Positions 26,104 to 34,839 of a stretch of DNA of 64,000 nt are shown here, piece after piece. The translations under genes and the position numbers were made by a program. The DNA comes from Intrasporangium calvum DSM 43043 (lineage in GTDB: Bacteria; Actinomycetota; Actinomycetes; Actinomycetales; Dermatophilaceae). The notes beneath the pieces are model-generated. The model did not search any database. It was not told where the DNA came from and saw only the letters and a list, made by a program, of their open reading frames with translations. The stretch's first letter is position 1, and each line of letters starts with the position of its first letter. Where the stretch lies: positions 3,844,001 to 3,908,000 of the forward strand of contig NC_014830.1 in NCBI RefSeq assembly GCF_000184685.1, written 5' to 3'.

Positions 26104-26249
26104 TGTGATCGGTGTGGCTCTCTTTCGGTTTGCATCCCGCCGGGGGCCGTGACGAGGTGTGGCTCCAGAGGGGACTGCCCTGCTCGTAACAGCAATGCCC
26201 GCCTCGCGATCCCTGCAAGTGCACGACGAGACGAGGACGAGGTGGCGAC

Positions 26250-27545
26250 ATGGCGATGGTGTTCATCGGGGTCGATCCCCACAAGCTGTCGGTGACGATC
26301 GAGGTCGTCGATGACCACGAGAGCGTGCTGGGCACGGGTCGGTTCGCCACCGACAAGGCCGGGTACGCCGCGATGCGCAAGCAGGTGCGGGGGTGGCCGG
26401 AGCGGGTCTGGGCGGTCGAGGGCAGCAACGGCGCCGGCCGGCCGCTGGCGCAGCGGCTGCTCGCCGACGGTGAGCACGTCGTGGACGTCCCCGCGAAGTT
26501 GTCGGCCCGGGCCCGGTTGCTCGACACCGGCCACAACCGCAAGACCGACGCCCACGACGCGCACGCCGTCGCGGTCGTCGCGGTGCGCACTCCGGGGTTG
26601 CGGGTGCTGTCCTACGACAGCGAGCTCGAGGCGCTGCGGATGCTCGTCGACCGCCGGGAGGAGCTGACCCGGCAACGCGTGCAGACCGTCAACCGGTTGC
26701 AGCGGCTGCTCTCCGAGCTGACCCCCGGGAAGGCGAAGAAGGACCTGACCGCCTTGCAGGCCAAGGCAATCCTCGCTTCGGTGCGGCCCCGGGACCTGGC
26801 CGGCAAGACCCGGCGCCGGCTCGCGGTCGAGCAGCTGACCGAGTTGGTCGCGGCCGACAAGAAGACCAAGGCGCTGAGCAAGGAGCTGAAGGCGATCGTC
26901 TTGTCCCGCGGGTCGCACCTGATGGACCTGCGCGGCGTCGGCCCGGTGGTCGCCGCGCGCACGTTGGCCGACGTCGGTGACGTGGCGCGGTTCGCCGACC
27001 GGAACCGGTTCGCGTCCTGGACCGGCACCGCCCCGTTGGACGCGTCCTCCGGCGAGCAGGACCGACACCGGCTGTCGCGGGCCGGGAACCGGCGGATGAA
27101 CCACATGATCCACATCGCCGCGATCAGCCAGATCCGACTCGCCAGCGAGGGCCGGACCTACTACCGGCGCAAGCTCGCCGAGGGCAAGAAGCCCCTCGAG
27201 GCGATCAGGTGCCTCAAGCGCAGGATCTCCGACGCCCTCTACCGCCAGCTCGTCGCCGACGCCCGTGCCGTTGAAACGGGCCCGGGAGGGCACTGCGGGG
27301 CGACTCAAGAATCCAGCGCGGTCGACGTGCCCCCGCACATCGACACTTCGGATCAGCCACTTCCCGGACCCGCACCTACCACGCTACCGGCCGCCGTGGC
27401 CCGTGCGAACCCCCACCCGGGCTCGGCTCCCCAGATGACGCGACGACGCGCCGGAGCCGTCAAGGTGGAGCGCCCCACCGGACGAACGACCTTGACGGCG
27501 ACCAGCGCCGGCGCACACTCGAAAGAGCCGATCCCGGCCCCTTGA
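26250..27545 (+). CDS. IS110-family DEDD recombinase/transposase
   Basis: This 431-residue protein has an N-terminal RuvC-like DEDD domain (FIGVDPHKLSVTIEVVDD, WAVEGSNGAGRPLAQRL, NRKTDAHDAHAVAVV) and a C-terminal Tnp20 domain (LMDLRGVGPVVAARTLADVG, FASWTGTAPLDASSGEQDRH, GNRRMNHMIHIAA) that carries the catalytic serine. It is complete and unusually long at the C-terminus: after LYRQLVADA about 95 extra residues follow with no recognised fold. IS110 elements lack inverted repeats and target duplications, so the ends were not defined. A GTGACGC box like those of the intergenic repeats lies 19 bp after its stop. Confidence 0.9.
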   Translation: MAMVFIGVDPHKLSVTIEVVDDHESVLGTGRFATDKAGYAAMRKQVRGWPERVWAVEGSNGAGRPLAQRLLADGEHVVDVPAKLSARARLLDTGHNRKTDAHDAHAVAVVAVRTPGLRVLSYDSELEALRMLVDRREELTRQRVQTVNRLQRLLSELTPGKAKKDLTALQAKAILASVRPRDLAGKTRRRLAVEQLTELVAADKKTKALSKELKAIVLSRGSHLMDLRGVGPVVAARTLADVGDVARFADRNRFASWTGTAPLDASSGEQDRHRLSRAGNRRMNHMIHIAAISQIRLASEGRTYYRRKLAEGKKPLEAIRCLKRRISDALYRQLVADARAVETGPGGHCGATQESSAVDVPPHIDTSDQPLPGPAPTTLPAAVARANPHPGSAPQMTRRRAGAVKVERPTGRTTLTATSAGAHSKEPIPAP

Positions 27546-27614
27546 CGACAGAGGGGAGCCGAAGTGACGCACGTTCAATACCTGCGCTGCGTCCGGAGGG
27601 GCGGACGCGCCACC

Positions 27615-28079
27615 CTAGCCGTCGACCTCGAGCGGCGGACCCAGCGCAGTCACGCCGTACCTGGCGCCGATCTCAGCGATCCGAGCGGGGTCGGCAGGAC
27701 CCTGCAGGCCATCGAAATACGCGGCCTGTTCCTCGAACATGCCCTCCAGGCCCGCTGGGGTCGTCGTCCCGAAAGCCCAGGCAGGCTCGTCGCCCACATT
27801 CGCGAAGGTGTGGGGGACCTCGCGTGGCAGCCACACCAAGTCGCCGTCGGCGGCTTCGAACCTGCGATCGCCTACGACGAAGGTGATGATCCCGCTGATG
27901 ACAAAGATGGCCTCGTCCTCGCGCGTATGAACGTGTAGTCCCGGGCCGGAGGTGCGTGCTGGCAGCTTGGCTTCGCCGAAGATCACAGTGCCTGCTGTCC
28001 GGTCGGAAGCCGCCAGCACCTGAAACGGTCTTGCGATCGCTGGATCGCGCCTGACGACGAACGGCTCCGTCAACGTCAT
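27615..28079 (-). CDS. Cupin-domain protein
   Basis: This 154-residue protein has the first cupin motif GPGLHVHTREDEAIFVISG and the second DGDLVWLPREVPHTF, giving a 3-His/1-Glu type metal site. The C-terminal extension PAGLEGMFEEQAAYFDGLQG is found in quercetinase-like single-domain cupins. The substrate is unknown. GAGGGTGGGAACA precedes the ATG at 28079. It is not similar in detail to the cupin at 19664. Confidence 0.8.
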   Translation of the reverse strand: MTLTEPFVVRRDPAIARPFQVLAASDRTAGTVIFGEAKLPARTSGPGLHVHTREDEAIFVISGIITFVVGDRRFEAADGDLVWLPREVPHTFANVGDEPAWAFGTTTPAGLEGMFEEQAAYFDGLQGPADPARIAEIGARYGVTALGPPLEVDG

Positions 28080-28216
28080 TGTTCCCACCCTCGCTGCTCA
28101 GGAACACCCGGCCGAGTCCCCATCTGCGACCAAGGTGTCACAGGCGCCGCAGGCGTGCGCGCCTCTTGGTAGAAGAGCGCAGGTCCACGAGGAGGTCACG
28201 CGGCGAACAGACGCGC

Positions 28217-28495
28217 TTATCCGCGTCGGTAAGCGTCTCGTCGGTGGTCGATGCGGAGAACCACCACTTCGCCTTGGATCTCGTTGATTCGATACAGGAC
28301 GCGGTAGGTGCCGCGCCGGGCCGAGTGGATACCCGCGAGCTCCCCCCGCAATGGCTTGCCGACGCGGTGCGGGTTCTGGATCAATGCTCCGGTGAGGAAC
28401 TCTATGACCGCCGCCGCAACGGCCTCGGGCAGTCCTGAGCGCACGGCTCGGACGGCGGGAGGGGTCAGGACCAGTTCGTACGGTTCTTCGCTCAC
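28217..28495 (-). CDS. RelE/ParE-family toxin
   Basis: The 92-residue protein contains ELVLTPPAVRAVRSGLPEAV, a central RVGKPLRGELAGIHSARRGTYRVLY and the final VVVLRIDHRRDAYRR, the RelE fold and its catalytic-type basic residues. RelE toxins cut mRNA in the ribosome. The start is GTG, overlapping the antitoxin stop by four bases (GTGA). It is paired with a Phd/YefM antitoxin. Confidence 0.9.
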   Translation of the reverse strand: MSEEPYELVLTPPAVRAVRSGLPEAVAAAVIEFLTGALIQNPHRVGKPLRGELAGIHSARRGTYRVLYRINEIQGEVVVLRIDHRRDAYRRG

Positions 28496-28758
28496 GAGCG
28501 CAGGCCGCGCACGGCCTCGACCCCGCGAACGACGTCACCGGTCGCGTATGCCGCATCGGCCTCACGGATGTCGGCGAGGGCTTCGGGGTCGCTGAGCACC
28601 GAGAGGGTCTCCTCCAGCTGCGCCAGGTCGTCCGGGCTGAGGATGACGGCAACCGGGCGTCCATTGCGCGTGACTGTGACCCGCTCGTGCTCATGCTCGA
28701 CGCGGTCGATGACGTCGCTGAAATGGTTGCGGACATCGCGAAGCGGTTCAACAGTCAT
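28492..28758 (-). CDS. Phd/YefM-family antitoxin
   Basis: The 88-residue protein starts MTVEPLRDVRNHFSDVIDRVE and continues RVTVTRNGRPVAVILSPDDL, the Phd/YefM DNA-binding fold. An acidic helical C-terminus should wrap the RelE toxin. ATG at 28758 is chosen; a GTG two codons upstream is also in frame. TGTACACAATTGT near the start is a likely part of the operator. Confidence 0.88.
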   Translation of the reverse strand: MTVEPLRDVRNHFSDVIDRVEHEHERVTVTRNGRPVAVILSPDDLAQLEETLSVLSDPEALADIREADAAYATGDVVRGVEAVRGLRS

Positions 28759-28928
28759 GTACACAATTGTGGCGCTTAGGGGGCGCTGGGGTCAAGACGT
28801 GTTGGCCCTGGCTTCGCGGGACCGTCACGCAGGCGCGCAAGCCCCGGCCCTGTGGCACGCAGATACGGCGCGGTCGACTCGGACCCCGTGCCTCCGCCCC
28901 GTCGGCCACTCCGCGCGGCCACGCGATC

Positions 28929-29600
28929 TCACACGCCGGCGACGTAGGCGGTCAGGAAGTGGACGCCGTGCCGGTCGAGGTTGCCGCGGGCGCGGTCGTA
29001 GTGTTCGGTCGTGCGGGGGTCGGCGTGCCGGGCGAGGATTTGCGCGTCCCGCAGGGGGACGCCGGCGTCCAGGGCGTTGGTGATCGCGGCGTGGCGCAGC
29101 GAGTGCGGGCTGATGTGCCGCGGGATCCCGGCTGTCTTCGCGATCCGGGCGACCATGCGGTAGACGTCGCGTCGGTCGATCGGCTTGCCGGAGACCGGTC
29201 GCAGCACCAGCGGCCCGCTGGTGCGCTGCCCGCGGCAGGCCTCCAGGACCCGGAGCACCGGGACGGTCAGCGGCATGGTGGCCGGCTTGTTGCCCTTGCC
29301 CAGGACGTGCAGCACCCGGTGGCCGCGCAGCGTGTCGGCGTAGTCCTCGATGCGGACCCCGGCGGCCTCGGAGGCGCGCAGGGCGTTGATGCCCAGCAGG
29401 TACGCGAGCGCGCCGTGATGCACGGTGATCGTCTGGGCTACTTGGAGGAACCGGATCAGCTCGAGCCGGTCCAGTCCTTGGGTCCGCGTCTTGTCGCGGT
29501 GGACCTTGGGAAGCCGGGCGTAGACGGCCGGGTCCGCGTGGATGAGCCCGTCGATGTGGGCGAAGCGGAAGAAGCCGCGCACGCCGTGCATCATCGTCGT
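28929..29600 (-). pseudogene. Tyrosine integrase, C-terminal catalytic half (gene split by a 4.8-kb insertion)
   Basis: This part encodes TMMHGVRGFFRFAHIDG followed by a complete catalytic domain: Arg in GINALRASEAAGVR, a strand Lys near VLGKGNKPA, the HxLR box in ISPHSLRHAAI, His in ARHADPRTTEHY and the Tyr in TTEHYDRAR. The N-terminal core-binding half lies at 34391-34635 on the same strand, and its protein sequence joins this one without a gap (…DSTVV + TMMHGV…). The split inactivates the integrase. A short product from an internal ATG could still be made but would lack the DNA-binding clamp. Confidence 0.85.
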
Positions 29601-31039
29601 TTCCCACGAGTTCACGAAAACTGAAGCCCGTCGTGGCGGGAACTCAAGGGTGGGGTCGCGGTGAGACGCTCATTGGGGTGTGTCGGTTCGCGAACCCGCG
29701 GGGTCGGTGGTGAAGGCGTCCAGGTCGGGGTGGCTCACGGTGCGCGCGTAGTGCTCGGCGGTCTCGATTGTGACGCCGAAGAAGTCGCAGATGCGGCGCA
29801 GGTCGCTGCCGGCGTTCGCCTCGGCCAGGATCCGGTCCTGGCGCAAGGCGTCTGCGGACATGCCGAGCTTGTCGGTGAGCCAGGGGACGCGGACCTGCTC
29901 GGGGGTGGCGGCCGACCTGGCATGGATGAGGAAGTGCGGGTTGATGCAGCCCGGCCACCGCTCGCGTCGGTAGGCGAGGTACCGGTCGAGCCGGGCCTTG
30001 GTCGCCGGGGCCAGCAGGATGCTCCGATCGGGCAGCGTGATCCGGTTGTCGCGGACCTCGAACAGGTGCAGGGCGCAGGCCTCCCGGGGGCGCAGCCCGT
30101 GGATGCCGATCAGCGTGGTGATGGCGGCGGTGGCGGGGTCGTCGGAGTCGAACGCGGCCCGGATGGCGGCGGTGGCGATGGGCATCGGGGTGCGCCGCTC
30201 GAGGGTGCCGACCCGAATCCGCGCGGTCGGGTTGACGAACAGGAGCCGGTGGCCCTTGAGGGTGGTGAATATCGAGCGCAGGGCGGCACCGAGAGTGGCC
30301 CGGGGGGTGCCCTCGCCGGGGAGCACGGCGAGGATGTCGGAGCGTGTGATCTCGCGCAGGGAGTGGTGCCCGTCCGCGGCCCAGGCCCGCAGGGTGGGCA
30401 TGGCCCACAAGGTGCGGGTCCTGATGGTGCCCTCGCTGCGGGGATGGCTGCGTGGCGGGACTGTGCTGCCGTGGTGCAGGACCTCGAACCAGGTCTGCAG
30501 CTCGCTGGCCATCGCTTCGGGCAGGCCGTGCAGCTGCCGTGTGAACCAGGTGACCAGCCTCGGAGGACGGTCATCGAACAGCAGGTCGGCCTCGGTCAGG
30601 ACTGCCATCGGCAACCGGACCCGCAGCCCGTCCTCGATCAGTTGTTGAACATCGGTTGCCCTGACGGGCGGTCCATAGAGACGGGACCGGGCTTGCAGCA
30701 CCCGCAACGTGATCCGCGTCTCTTTGGTCTGCCGGGTGGTCCAGCCGTAGCGGGCGGCGTGCTCGAGGGTGAGCTGGTCGAGCAGCGCCGCGAACCGGCT
30801 GCTGGGCGGGTCACCGAACCCGTACCGGCGGGCTGGATCCTCGATGGGGTGGTACGCGAACAGGTCGAGCTGGCCCGGGCCCGGGGCAGTAGGGGCGGCT
30901 GGTTCACCGGCGGTGGGGTCCTCCTCGACCGGGTGGCGCTGGTCCCGGGGCCGGCGGTAGTCCCGCCGGGGGTGAGGCCGGTAGCCGTTGCGGGGGTTGG
31001 TCATGTTGAACCGTACTGAGGTTCCCGGAGGGTGGGTTG

Positions 31040-31975
31040 TTACGCGACCTCCGGGATGGGGGTCACGGTCGTAGCCTGCCGGTGAAGGTGCTCGAACTCA
31101 ACCGGGGGCAGGTACCCGATCGAGGAGTGCAGCCGCCGGGCGTTGTACCACTGGACCCAGCGGGCGACCTGCCACTCGACCTCGCGGCGGTCCTTCCACG
31201 CGGGACCGGGCAGGTCGATGGCCTCGGTCTTGAACAGCCCGATGGTGCTCTCGCAGAGCGCGTTGTCGAGCGCATCGCCGACGGTGCCGATCGAGCCGGC
31301 GATGCCGGCCTCGAGCAGCTCAGCGGTGAACGCGATCGAGGTGTACTGGCTCCCGGCATCCGAGTGATGGACCAACCCTGTTGCATCCCAGTGCGATTGG
31401 TGACGCTGACGCAGGCTGAGGGCTTGGCGCAGCGCGTCGGTCACCATCGAGGTGTGCTTGCTCGTGGTCACCCGCCAGCCCAGAATCCGGCGGGAGAACA
31501 CGTCCACGACGAACGCCACGTACACGAACCCGGCCAGCGTCCACACGTAGGAGAAGTCGGCCACCCACAGCTGGTCCACCCGAGTGGGCACGTCCCAGCC
31601 CCGCTTGACCAGGTCCGGGTGCCGGGCCGCCGCCTCATCCCGCCGGGTCGTCACGGTGTGGTGCGTTCCTCGGCGTACCCCGCGGATCCCGGCGATCCGC
31701 ATCAGCCGCGCCACCTGGTCGCGGCCCACGCCAAGGCCGGCACGGCGCGCCTCGTGATAGAGCTTGCGCACCCCGTAGACACGCCAATTCTGTTGCCACA
31801 GTGTGAAGATCGCGTTGACCAGATACGCCTCCTCGAGCGCCGCATCGCTGAGCGGGCAGGCCTTGCGGGCGTAGTAGGTGCTCGGCGCGATCTTCATGCC
31901 GTGCTCGGACAGCACGGTACAGATCGGCTCGACGCCGAAGCGGGCCCGGTAGGTGTCGATGTAGGCCACGATCAC
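31040..31975 (-). CDS. IS3 transposase OrfB (DDE integrase)
   Basis: This 311-residue protein has HTH_21 (APSTYYARKACPLSDAALEE) followed by an rve integrase core. The catalytic Asp is in LWVADFSYVWT, the second Asp in GLVHHSDAGSQYTS and the Glu in ALCESTIGLFKTE. The usual C-terminal motif WVQWYNARRLHSSIGYLPP is present. It looks intact. GTG at 31975 overlaps the orfA stop by four bases, so it can be made by reinitiation or as an OrfAB fusion by frameshifting. Confidence 0.92.
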   Translation of the reverse strand: MIVAYIDTYRARFGVEPICTVLSEHGMKIAPSTYYARKACPLSDAALEEAYLVNAIFTLWQQNWRVYGVRKLYHEARRAGLGVGRDQVARLMRIAGIRGVRRGTHHTVTTRRDEAAARHPDLVKRGWDVPTRVDQLWVADFSYVWTLAGFVYVAFVVDVFSRRILGWRVTTSKHTSMVTDALRQALSLRQRHQSHWDATGLVHHSDAGSQYTSIAFTAELLEAGIAGSIGTVGDALDNALCESTIGLFKTEAIDLPGPAWKDRREVEWQVARWVQWYNARRLHSSIGYLPPVEFEHLHRQATTVTPIPEVA

Positions 31976-32301
31976 CGCAGTCGGCGGTCGAGCTCCGCCT
32001 GAGCGAAAAACGCCGAGGCGGTCTTGAGGATGTCGTTCGCGCGCTCGAGCTCGGCGACCCGACGCTTGAGTGCACGCACCTCCTCCGATTCCGCCACTCG
32101 AGCCGAGGCCGCCGGGCGGGAACCCGCGGCCCGTTCCTCGGCCTCGACCCAGTTGCGGATCGTGGCCTGGTTGATGTCGAGCAGCGCGCCGACCTGACGA
32201 CGCGCCTCGACCTTCGCCTCCCCGTGCTGCTCGAGCCGGTCCAGGTACATCCGGACCGCCCGCTCACGGGTCGCCTCGTCGAACTTCTTCGGTGCAGGCA
32301 T
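31972..32301 (-). CDS. IS3 transposase OrfA
   Basis: This 109-residue protein has an HTH_Tnp_1 domain (KKFDEATRERAVRMYLDR, INQATIRNWVEAEE) and a C-terminal leucine-zipper-like helix (VRALKRRVAELERANDILK). It binds the IS ends and regulates transposition. The start is ATG at 32301. Confidence 0.92.
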   Translation of the reverse strand: MPAPKKFDEATRERAVRMYLDRLEQHGEAKVEARRQVGALLDINQATIRNWVEAEERAAGSRPAASARVAESEEVRALKRRVAELERANDILKTASAFFAQAELDRRLR

Positions 32302-32793
32302 GAGAACAGTCTCCCTTGCTAGATCAACACCCTCCGGGAAACTCAGGACGATTCATGTTCGCGAACCACAGCTGCTGGCCGGCCTGGTTGGCGCTCAGGA
32401 CGTCGCGAGGAAGACCGAGCTGGGCCTGACGGGTGAAGGTCTGGGCCCAGCACAGCCGGCACGCCTGGTGCTGGTTGACCGCGAGCTCCCTGTGGCAGCA
32501 GATGCATTCGCCGGCCCCGGGGTGAGCGTAGCGCCATGCCGTGCAGGCCAGGCAGAGCCGGCCTCGCAGCCGGGTCACGCCCCAGGCGAGACAGTCGCGA
32601 CAGGAGTCAGGCGCTTGCGGGGCGAGCGGGTGGCACAGGCGGCACAGCCCACTGGACCAGTAGTCGCCGTCCCGCCCACAGCGGCGGCATGGCAGCGGCC
32701 TGCCCTTGGATCCCGGCTTGCAGTCGTAGCACCAGCCTCGCTTCCGGTATGCCTCGGGCCTACGGCTGCAGCCTTGGCACATGGGCGGGGCGG

Positions 32794-33117
32794 TCATGCC
32801 GGTGGCTGGCTCCGGCTCCGGCCCGGGGTACGGCGCCGGCCGGATGAGGCGGTTCGCGCGTTGGCCGTCGTCTTCGTGGCGGGCTTGCGGGCGGCGACTG
32901 CCTCGGGCTCGCAGATCAGCAGGTCGGCTGGGGTGCAGCCGAGGACGAAGCAGATCACGTCGAGATCGTCCAGCCGGATCGTGGTCGGGGTGCCGGTCCA
33001 CAGCCCCGACATCTTCCCGGCGCTGATGTCCAGGCCGGCCTCGGCCAGCATCCGGCGTAGCTCGGTCGACTTCCAGATCCCGGCCTCGGCGGCCTTCATC
33101 CGCATGTTCCAACGCAT
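32794..33117 (-). CDS. XRE/Cro-type HTH protein of the recombinase element
   Basis: This 107-residue protein has a lambda-repressor-like HTH (LRRMLAEAGLDISAGKMSGL, then RLDDLDVICFVLGCTPADLL, about residues 20-65). A disordered basic tail rich in Arg/Ser/Pro follows. It lies between the two recombinase genes: 4 bp after the first, and overlapping the second by four bases. By position and size it may be the element's TnpC-like accessory protein or its regulator. Confidence 0.8.
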   Translation of the reverse strand: MRWNMRMKAAEAGIWKSTELRRMLAEAGLDISAGKMSGLWTGTPTTIRLDDLDVICFVLGCTPADLLICEPEAVAARKPATKTTANARTASSGRRRTPGRSRSQPPA

Positions 33118-33121
33118 CGGT

Positions 33122-34222
33122 TCATCGCTCCTGGCGGGTGGTCATGGTCCCGAGGCGGTCCAGGGTCCGCTGGTTCGCAGCAGCCCAGGACGCCTCGATA
33201 TGGGTGGAGTGGACGTGGATGTACTGGGTGGTCGTGGAGAGCCAGCTGTGTCCCATCAGCTCTTGGATCGCCTTGAGGCTCATGCCTTGCTGGTACAGAT
33301 GGGACGCGCAGTAGTGGCGCAGCACGTGCGGGGTGAGCCGACCGGTCCACGTCGGCAGCCACGCCTGCACGGCGTGCCCGAGGCCGGCGCGCAATGCCTC
33401 GGCGCCGATCCGGGTGGCGTGCCCGGTCATCGCGTCTCGTCGTTCGCTCGGCAGCAGTGGCGCGCTCGGGTCGTCGGCATCGTCGCCGAACTGGTGGCGT
33501 ACGTCGGTCAGCCACCACTCCAGCAGCGCGTCGACCTCGTCGATGGCCGGCACGATGCGGATCTTGGCGCCGCGGCCGCGGCTGCCCTTGCCGTGTCGCA
33601 CATGCAGCTTGCCGTGGGCACCGAGGTCGGGGTGCCAGTCGCCGATGTCGAGCATCACGGTTTCGTTGATCCGCAGCCCGACTCGTCGCCACAGCGAGGC
33701 CGCGAGGTAGTCCCGGGCCGCCGGCAGGTACTTGCGGGCCACGGGCAGCGCCTGGCCCCAGGAGGCGAACAGGGCGCCGACCTCGTCGGTCGTCGGCGGG
33801 ATACGCGCTGCGGTTGCCGCGGCAACGGCGCGCGGCCGGTTGAACTCGTCGATCGGCTGGGTGACGACCTGCCCGAACAGCGCATGGATGTCGCCCTGGT
33901 AGCGGGCGATCACGAACTCGTAGAACTTCGCCAACGCTGTTGCCTTGCCCGCCACGGTCGAGGTGGCCAGCCGGCGCTCACGACGTGCCGCGCGCAAGTA
34001 GCGGTCGGCGTCCTCGGGCTGCGCGCTCCACAACGGGGCACCCAGGAACCGCGCGAACTCGAAGACGACCGAGCGGTCCGCCGCGGTCGTCGCGTCCAGG
34101 GTCCCCGCCGCGGCCGACGCCAGCGAGTACTGGTCGATCATCTCCTGCTCGAACGCCTCGACGTCCAGACTGCCGTGCAGGCTTCGGGCCGAGTCCACCG
34201 AGCGGACCACTGCCAGTGTCAT
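33122..34222 (-). CDS. Tyrosine recombinase (TnpA-like) of the element
   Basis: This 366-residue protein has an N-terminal core-binding domain (about residues 25-125) and a canonical catalytic domain: Arg in RRVGLRINETVML, Lys in HGKGSRGRGAK, HxLR in LTPHVLRHYCASHL, the GHS motif in QELMGHSWL and Tyr in TTTQYIHVHST. It looks active. It is the first gene of a tightly packed three-gene operon. Its promoter should lie in 34223-34390, the element's right end, where a terminal recombination site is also expected. Confidence 0.9.
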   Translation of the reverse strand: MTLAVVRSVDSARSLHGSLDVEAFEQEMIDQYSLASAAAGTLDATTAADRSVVFEFARFLGAPLWSAQPEDADRYLRAARRERRLATSTVAGKATALAKFYEFVIARYQGDIHALFGQVVTQPIDEFNRPRAVAAATAARIPPTTDEVGALFASWGQALPVARKYLPAARDYLAASLWRRVGLRINETVMLDIGDWHPDLGAHGKLHVRHGKGSRGRGAKIRIVPAIDEVDALLEWWLTDVRHQFGDDADDPSAPLLPSERRDAMTGHATRIGAEALRAGLGHAVQAWLPTWTGRLTPHVLRHYCASHLYQQGMSLKAIQELMGHSWLSTTTQYIHVHSTHIEASWAAANQRTLDRLGTMTTRQER

Positions 34223-34390
34223 CGAACCCCCGCTTCACGAAATGAGGTGCTAGCTCTGAAACCTAGCATCAGCGTCAGGAATCCTGAGGATCTGTCGAGG
34301 CGTGTTCGGGATCAAGCCGGGCTGCATCGCAGCAGGTCACAGACGTGCCAAGGCTGTTCCCCGTGGATCGAACCTGAGGCAACTGAAATA

Positions 34391-34635
34391 ACGACAGTGG
34401 AGTCCATCAGGCCACGCTCGCCGAGACCGCGGATGTACAGCTCGACGTGGGCGCGCTGGATCCCGACCAGCGGGTCGAGCCCGTTGCCCTCGCACCAGGC
34501 GAACCACTCCCGCAGCTGGTAGGCGTACAGGACGTGGGTGTGCCCCGAGTAGCGGGCCAGGAAGGACACGGCCGCCAGCTGCGCGGTCGACATCGTCGCC
34601 GGCTGGAACGGCAGCAGCGTTGTTGGGCTGGACAT
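34391..34635 (-). pseudogene. Tyrosine integrase, N-terminal half
   Basis: From ATG 34635 (GAGG upstream) it encodes a core-binding domain: LAAVSFLARYSGHTHVLYAY, QLREWFAWCEGNGLDPLVGI, HVELYIRGLGERGLMDSTVV. The protein then runs into element sequence. The missing half is at 28929-29600. The intact integrase would be about 305 residues, of the actinobacterial XerC-like phage/ICE type rather than an obvious IntI. Confidence 0.85.
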
Positions 34636-34744
34636 GCGGTCACCTCACGCGGCGACCTGACAACCGGCCCTGACCCGCTCGCCCGCTGTCGCGGCCGGGG
34701 CAGCGGACCTTCCCGACGGTAGACCCACTCTGGTCGTCGCCAAA

Positions 34745-34771
34745 TGCGTCCGCAGGCGGCGCTGTGACGCG
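34745..34771 (-). repeat. attC-like intergenic repeat, site e (one conserved arm)
   Basis: GGCGGCGCTGTGACGC matches the right arm of the other sites. A convincing RYYYAAC arm was not found closer than about 34655, so only this arm is annotated. A downstream stretch (GAGACGCACG, GCGGC) is shared with the DNA after site f at 37986. Confidence 0.45.
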
Positions 34772-34839
34772 GGTTCGAGACGCACGCCTTGCGGCACGTG
34801 CGGACGTTGGCTGTCGGATGCCCATGCTCTGATTGCCGA

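Larger units (their letters stand above)
31007..32355 (-). mobile_element. IS3-family insertion sequence
   Basis: The 1349-bp element starts TGAACCGTACTGAG on the plus strand. Its other end, read inward, is TGAATCGTCCTGAG; both then share TTCCCGGAGGGTG. It is flanked by the 3-bp duplication TGT (31004-31006 and 32356-32358), typical of IS3. It contains intact orfA and orfB and interrupts the zinc-ribbon recombinase gene. Confidence 0.92.
29670..32797 (-). pseudogene. Tyrosine recombinase with four N-terminal zinc ribbons, split by IS3
   Basis: The gene begins at ATG 32797 (ATGA overlap with the HTH gene). It encodes four CxxC…CxxC ribbons (CQGC/CYDC, CRRC/CRLC, CRDC/CLAC, CICC/CRLC) and reaches FANM at the IS3 insertion. 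The second part (31006-29670) continues TNPRNGYRPHPRRDYR…. It ends in a recombinase-like domain with Arg in GIHGLRPREACAL, LRQDRILAEA in place of the usual HxxR and a possible nucleophile Tyr in TAEHYARTV. Removing IS3 and one TGT restores a 591-codon frame. Precise excision would therefore restore the gene. Confidence 0.75.
29601..34390 (-). mobile_element. Tn554-like multi-recombinase element inserted in an integrase gene
   Basis: The interval between the two halves of the integrase carries three collinear genes: a 366-residue tyrosine recombinase, a 107-residue HTH protein and a 591-residue zinc-ribbon recombinase (interrupted by IS3). Their sizes resemble Tn554 TnpA (361), TnpC (125) and TnpB (630), though the order differs. 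Both junctions show GTCGTT/AACGAC next to the integrase sequence, and no long inverted repeats or duplication are seen, as for Tn554. Exact ends are uncertain by about 5 bp. Without IS3 the element is about 3.44 kb. Confidence 0.7.

Noticed and set aside
28135-28150. GTGTCACAGGCGCCGC on the plus strand, resembling the cassette-site arm in inverted orientation
   Set aside because: It needs an extra base to align, is opposite in orientation to all other sites and has no partner arm, so it was not listed as a site.
28545-28556. CGTATGCCGCAT, similar to the minus-strand AGCGGCATAC repeat
   Set aside because: Only nine bases match, and it encodes ordinary Phd antitoxin residues (DAAYAT); chance similarity.
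34312-34635. Integrase N-terminal half as the missing IntI of the cassette array
   Set aside because: Its sequence reads as an actinobacterial XerC-like phage/ICE integrase, and the IntI-specific insert was not seen in the joined protein.
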